Shown here in pieces: positions 51,438 to 54,346 of a DNA stretch of 54,346 bases. The stretch's first letter is position 1; the number at the start of each line of letters is the position of its first letter. Source of the DNA: Oscillospiraceae bacterium (GTDB lineage Bacteria > Bacillota > Clostridia > Oscillospirales > Oscillospiraceae); assembly GCA_017440525.1 (NCBI GenBank), contig JAFSHB010000007.1, positions 1 through 54,346 on the forward strand, read 5' to 3'. A program made the position numbers and the translations under genes. The notes under the pieces were generated by a model. The model was not told where the DNA came from. It was given only the letters and a program-made list of their open reading frames with translations, and made no database searches.

Positions 51438-52242
51438 GCGTTTACTGGTGCCCTATGTGGCATGGATGCTGGTATTCACCCTGATTCCCCTGGGTGTCGT
51501 GGTATATTTCGCTTTCACCGATGCCGCCACAGGCCGTTTCACCCTTGAAAATCTCAGCGATCTGGGCGTTTATCTCCCGATCTTCCTGCGGTCGATCTTC
51601 CTGTCGCTGATCTCTGCAGGGATCTGCCTTCTGATCGGATACCCTGTCGCCTACACCATCGCACAAGCTCCCGTAAAAAGACAGCGCTTCCTCTCCATGC
51701 TGGTGATGCTGCCCATGTGTATGAGCTTCCTTCTTCGTACACTGGCCTGGGTCGCCATGCTGGAGGACACCGGTATCATCAACTCCGTGGTCACTGCTCT
51801 GGGACTTGAGCCCCTGCCTTTGATCCGTACCAACGGTGCCGTGATCCTCGGTATGGTATATAACTACCTGCCGTACATGATCACGCCGCTCTACACAGTC
51901 ATGATGAAGATCGATCACCGGTTGGTCGAGGCCGCACAGGATCTCGGCTGTGACAGTACGCAGGTGTTCACCAAGGTGATCCTCCCTTTGTCTGTTCCCG
52001 GTATCGTCTCCGGCATCACCATGGTGTTCGTTCCTGCCGTATCCACCTTCTATATCTCTCAGAAGCTCGGCAGCACCGGCACCACCATGATCGGTGATGT
52101 CATCGAGAGCCAGTTCAAAACAGCCTATAATCCCAATCTGGGAGCCGCTCTTAGCCTTGTGATGATGATCTTGATCTTTGTCTGCATCGGCTTTATGAAC
52201 CGCTTCTCCGACGATGATGAGGAAGGAGTCGTGACGCCATGA
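51427..52242 (+). CDS. potB: Spermidine/putrescine ABC transporter permease PotB
   Basis: The 271-residue permease has six membrane segments and the EAA loop [20 protein letters not shown] for contact with PotA. I start at the ATG at 51427 ([15 protein letters not shown]), inside the potA end; the longer frame is a shadow of potA. It overlaps potC by 4 nt. Confidence 0.95.
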   Translation: MKSKRLLVPYVAWMLVFTLIPLGVVVYFAFTDAATGRFTLENLSDLGVYLPIFLRSIFLSLISAGICLLIGYPVAYTIAQAPVKRQRFLSMLVMLPMCMSFLLRTLAWVAMLEDTGIINSVVTALGLEPLPLIRTNGAVILGMVYNYLPYMITPLYTVMMKIDHRLVEAAQDLGCDSTQVFTKVILPLSVPGIVSGITMVFVPAVSTFYISQKLGSTGTTMIGDVIESQFKTAYNPNLGAALSLVMMILIFVCIGFMNRFSDDDEEGVVTP

Positions 52243-53054
52243 AAAGATTCACTCGCATTTTCACGATCCTTGTTTTCATCTTCCTGTACCTGCCCATGAT
52301 CGTGCTGGCTGTCGCCTCTTTCAATTCAGGCACAGATATCGCGTTGTTCAAGGGCTTTACGCTGTCTCGCTACAGCGAGCTTTTCCACGATTCTGCCCTG
52401 CTGGCACTGCTTGGAAATTCATTCCTGATCGCAGTCCTGTCCAGTCTGATCGCTACTGTGCTCGGCACTATGGCGGCTGTGGGCCTGCACAATGCCCGCG
52501 GGCGGCTCAGAAGTGCTGTCATGACCCTGACCAACATCCCCATGACGAACCCGGATATCGTCACCGGTGTCTCTCTGGCACTGCTGTTCGCATTCGTCGG
52601 TGTCGTTATGAAGATCAACTCCATCCTCGGCTTCTGGACGCTTTTGATCGCCCATATCACATTCAATTTGCCCTATGTCATTTTGTCTGTGCTGCCCAAG
52701 CTGGCCCAGATGGACCCCGACCTCGAGGATGCCGCCATGGATCTTGGCTGTACGCCCGCACAGGCTTTCTTCAAAGTCATCCTGCACGACATCATGCCCG
52801 GCGTGATCTCCGGCTTCATGATGGCATTCACCATGAGTTTGGACGATTTCGTGATCAGTTATTTCGTCACAGGCTCCAGCTTCATCACCTTGCCCGTGGA
52901 GATCTATAACTACACCAAAAAGCCGATCCATCCCAAGGTCTATGCACTGTTCACATTGATGTTCCTTGCGATCTTGGTCCTGATGGTCGTCATGAATCTG
53001 CTTCAGGGCCGCGACGCCGACCGCAAGATGAGAAAGCGGGGTGCTCGGACATGA
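52239..53054 (+). CDS. potC: Spermidine/putrescine ABC transporter permease PotC
   Basis: The 271-residue permease has six membrane segments and the EAA-type loop DAAMDLGCTPAQAFFKVILH. FTMSLDDFVISYFVTG is typical of PotC. It overlaps potB and potD by 4 nt each, showing tight translational coupling. Confidence 0.95.
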   Translation: MKRFTRIFTILVFIFLYLPMIVLAVASFNSGTDIALFKGFTLSRYSELFHDSALLALLGNSFLIAVLSSLIATVLGTMAAVGLHNARGRLRSAVMTLTNIPMTNPDIVTGVSLALLFAFVGVVMKINSILGFWTLLIAHITFNLPYVILSVLPKLAQMDPDLEDAAMDLGCTPAQAFFKVILHDIMPGVISGFMMAFTMSLDDFVISYFVTGSSFITLPVEIYNYTKKPIHPKVYALFTLMFLAILVLMVVMNLLQGRDADRKMRKRGART

Positions 53055-54250
53055 AAAAGTTTCTTATCTTCACATTGCTCTTTTTGACGCTCCTGTCCTG
53101 TCTCCCCTTGCAGGCTGCGGCTGCCGAAAATGAGATCACCGTCTATAACTGGGGACAGAACATCTCAGATGGAACGGACGGCTCTTTGGATGTCATCGCA
53201 GAATTTGAAGCTCGTACCGGCATCAAGGTCAATTATTTGACTTTTGACAGCAACGAAAGCTTATACACCAAACTGAAGACCGGCGGCTCCACCTACGATG
53301 TGATCATCCCCTCCGATTATATGATCGGTCGTTTGATCAACGAGGATATGCTGGAGCCGATCGATCTTGAGAATGTGCCCAATTTCAAGAATGTGGATGA
53401 CATCTACAAATATCGCCCCTACGATCCCGAGAATCTGTACTCTGTCCCCTACACAGTGGGCACTGTCGGCGTGATCTACAACACAAAATATGTAGATGAA
53501 GCTGACATCGGCAGCTGGAACCTGCTCTGGAACAGCAAATATGCCGGTAAGATCTTGATGTTCGACAATTGCCGCGATGCCTTTGCGATCGCAGAGTCGC
53601 TGCTGGGCTACAGTCTGAACACCACCGATCCGCAGGAGCTCCGCAACTGTGCCAACAAGCTGACTGAACAAAAACCCATTCTGCAGGGATATGTTATGGA
53701 TCAGATCTATGCCAAGATGACCCGCGAGGAGGCTTGGATCGCCCCTTATTATGCAGGCGACTATCTGTATATGGTCGAGGAGAATCCGGATCTTGCATTC
53801 TACTTCCCCGAAGAGGGCTTCAATGCTTTCATCGATGCCGCCTGCATCCCTAAGGGCTGCGGGAACAAAGCCGGTGCAGAGGCATTCATCAACTTCCTTT
53901 GTGACCCGGAGATCTGCGCCGCCAATCTGGATTATATCTGCTACACGGCACCGATCTCAGCAGCCAAGGCGTATATGGACCCCGATCTTGCATCCAGTGA
54001 TGTCGCCTACCCCACCGAGGAGACCCTTTCCAACAGCGAGAGCTTCCTTGCGCTCCCCATCGAGACCAGCCAGTTGATGGACAGCCTGTGGCTCTCTGTC
54101 AAGACCTCCGGCAATGATATGACCAAATATCTGATCGCCGGCGCTGTATTGGTCTCGGCAGCCATCGGTCTCACCGTTTACGCAAAGGTGCGCAGACGGC
54201 AGCGGCTTGCGCGCCGCGGCATCAGTCGGCGCATAAATGATCACACATGA
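53051..54250 (+). CDS. potD: Spermidine/putrescine-binding protein PotD with C-terminal membrane anchor
   Basis: The 399-residue substrate-binding protein starts with a signal peptide (MKKFLIFTLLFLTLLSC, then LPLQAAAAE). The mature part has the PotD hallmarks ITVYNWGQNI, YDVIIPSDYMIGRL, VPYTVGTVGVIYN and EAWIAPYYAGDYLYM. Unusually, a C-terminal membrane segment (about 360-378, YLIAGAVLVSAAIGLTVYA) and a basic tail (KVRRRQRLARRG) follow. The protein is thus likely anchored by its C-terminus rather than, or as well as, by lipidation. No terminator is visible before the window edge. Confidence 0.93.
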   Translation: MKKFLIFTLLFLTLLSCLPLQAAAAENEITVYNWGQNISDGTDGSLDVIAEFEARTGIKVNYLTFDSNESLYTKLKTGGSTYDVIIPSDYMIGRLINEDMLEPIDLENVPNFKNVDDIYKYRPYDPENLYSVPYTVGTVGVIYNTKYVDEADIGSWNLLWNSKYAGKILMFDNCRDAFAIAESLLGYSLNTTDPQELRNCANKLTEQKPILQGYVMDQIYAKMTREEAWIAPYYAGDYLYMVEENPDLAFYFPEEGFNAFIDAACIPKGCGNKAGAEAFINFLCDPEICAANLDYICYTAPISAAKAYMDPDLASSDVAYPTEETLSNSESFLALPIETSQLMDSLWLSVKTSGNDMTKYLIAGAVLVSAAIGLTVYAKVRRRQRLARRGISRRINDHT

Positions 54251-54346
54251 CCATTGACCGGGCCCGGATGCTCGAACCAACACTATGACAGGGCTTGCTG
54301 CAAAGAACTTTCCACCCTGCGCTCCCGAACGGCGGGCCAGTTTAAA
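54251..54346. other. Window end after potD
   Basis: The last 96 bp carry no recognisable gene, hairpin terminator or promoter. Confidence 0.5.

Noticed and set aside
53051..53110. PotD as a conventional lipoprotein through LLSC
   Set aside because: Leu at -2 is a poor lipobox residue, a signal peptidase I site follows, and a C-terminal membrane segment offers another anchor; lipidation is not excluded.
1..54346. CRISPR arrays, insertion sequences, prophage or integrative elements
   Set aside because: No regularly spaced repeats, transposase, integrase or phage structural genes are visible; the gene set is core metabolism.

Overview
This is a 54 kb stretch of chromosomal core genome from an endospore-forming clostridium-like Firmicute, most likely of the Oscillospiraceae/Ruminococcaceae type. 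This placement is inferred from gene content, not from a search. It rests on a full-length Spo0A with 0A-like boxes upstream, WhiA, HPr kinase, a T-box leader, a CIRCE operator, strong AGGAGG ribosome binding sites, SLH-domain surface proteins and a moderate-GC codon usage rich in ATC/GAT. I see no prophage, insertion sequence, CRISPR array or integrase.

Layout, left to right. 1-2.2 kb (minus): end of a NifU-like Fe-S scaffold gene, then tsaE-tsaB-upp. 2.2-4.8 kb (plus): rodA-type gene and an SLH surface protein whose ribosome binding site sits inside a terminator-like hairpin. 4.8-8.6 kb (minus): a pair of M16 peptidase homologues (ymfF/ymfH type), lgt and a small coiled-coil gene. 8.7-10.7 kb (plus): prmA and a membrane-anchored GH-like protein. 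10.7-12.7 kb (minus): htpG under an unusually long CIRCE. 12.8-14.4 kb (plus): an ABC-F ATPase with one dead composite site. 14.5-16.1 kb (minus): spo0A and a four-cluster ferredoxin. 16.3-19.9 kb (plus): a small lipoprotein, a small membrane protein, pncB, mnmE. 19.9-21.9 kb: DUF2284 protein, HAD hydrolase, a small zinc-ribbon gene, tRNA-Thr(CGT), and a non-coding stretch with clustered DnaA-box-like sites. 21.9-27.1 kb (minus): thrE-type exporter pair, polA, rimI, tsaD. 27.2-29.5 kb (minus): cysE-cysS under a cysteine T-box. 29.5-38.4 kb (minus): a nine-gene run of lipoprotein, response regulator, histidine kinase, yqhQ, prmC, recA, recX, rimO and pgsA, nearly all overlapping or abutting. 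38.5-44.7 kb (minus): murB-rapZ-whiA-dnaE. 44.8-49.1 kb: hprK (minus), rpmB (plus), der-plsY (minus), yceD-rpmF (minus). 49.2-54.3 kb (plus): an RluA-type pseudouridine synthase and the potABCD polyamine transporter operon, with a dyad between its -35 and -10.

Functionally the window covers t6A biosynthesis (TsaB, TsaE, TsaD), translation quality and modification (MnmE, RimO, RimI, PrmA, PrmC, RluA, Der, L28, L32, CysS), envelope building (RodA, MurB, Lgt, PgsA, PlsY, SLH protein), DNA replication and repair (DnaE, PolA, RecA, RecX) and regulation (Spo0A, WhiA, HprK, RapZ, a two-component system). I do not see an unmistakable new multi-gene system. The strongest leads are regulatory or small: the asymmetric ABC-F, the pot operator, the DnaA-box cluster, the hairpin-buried start of the SLH gene, a small zinc-ribbon gene with its own promoter, and a lipoprotein/two-component module leading into recA.
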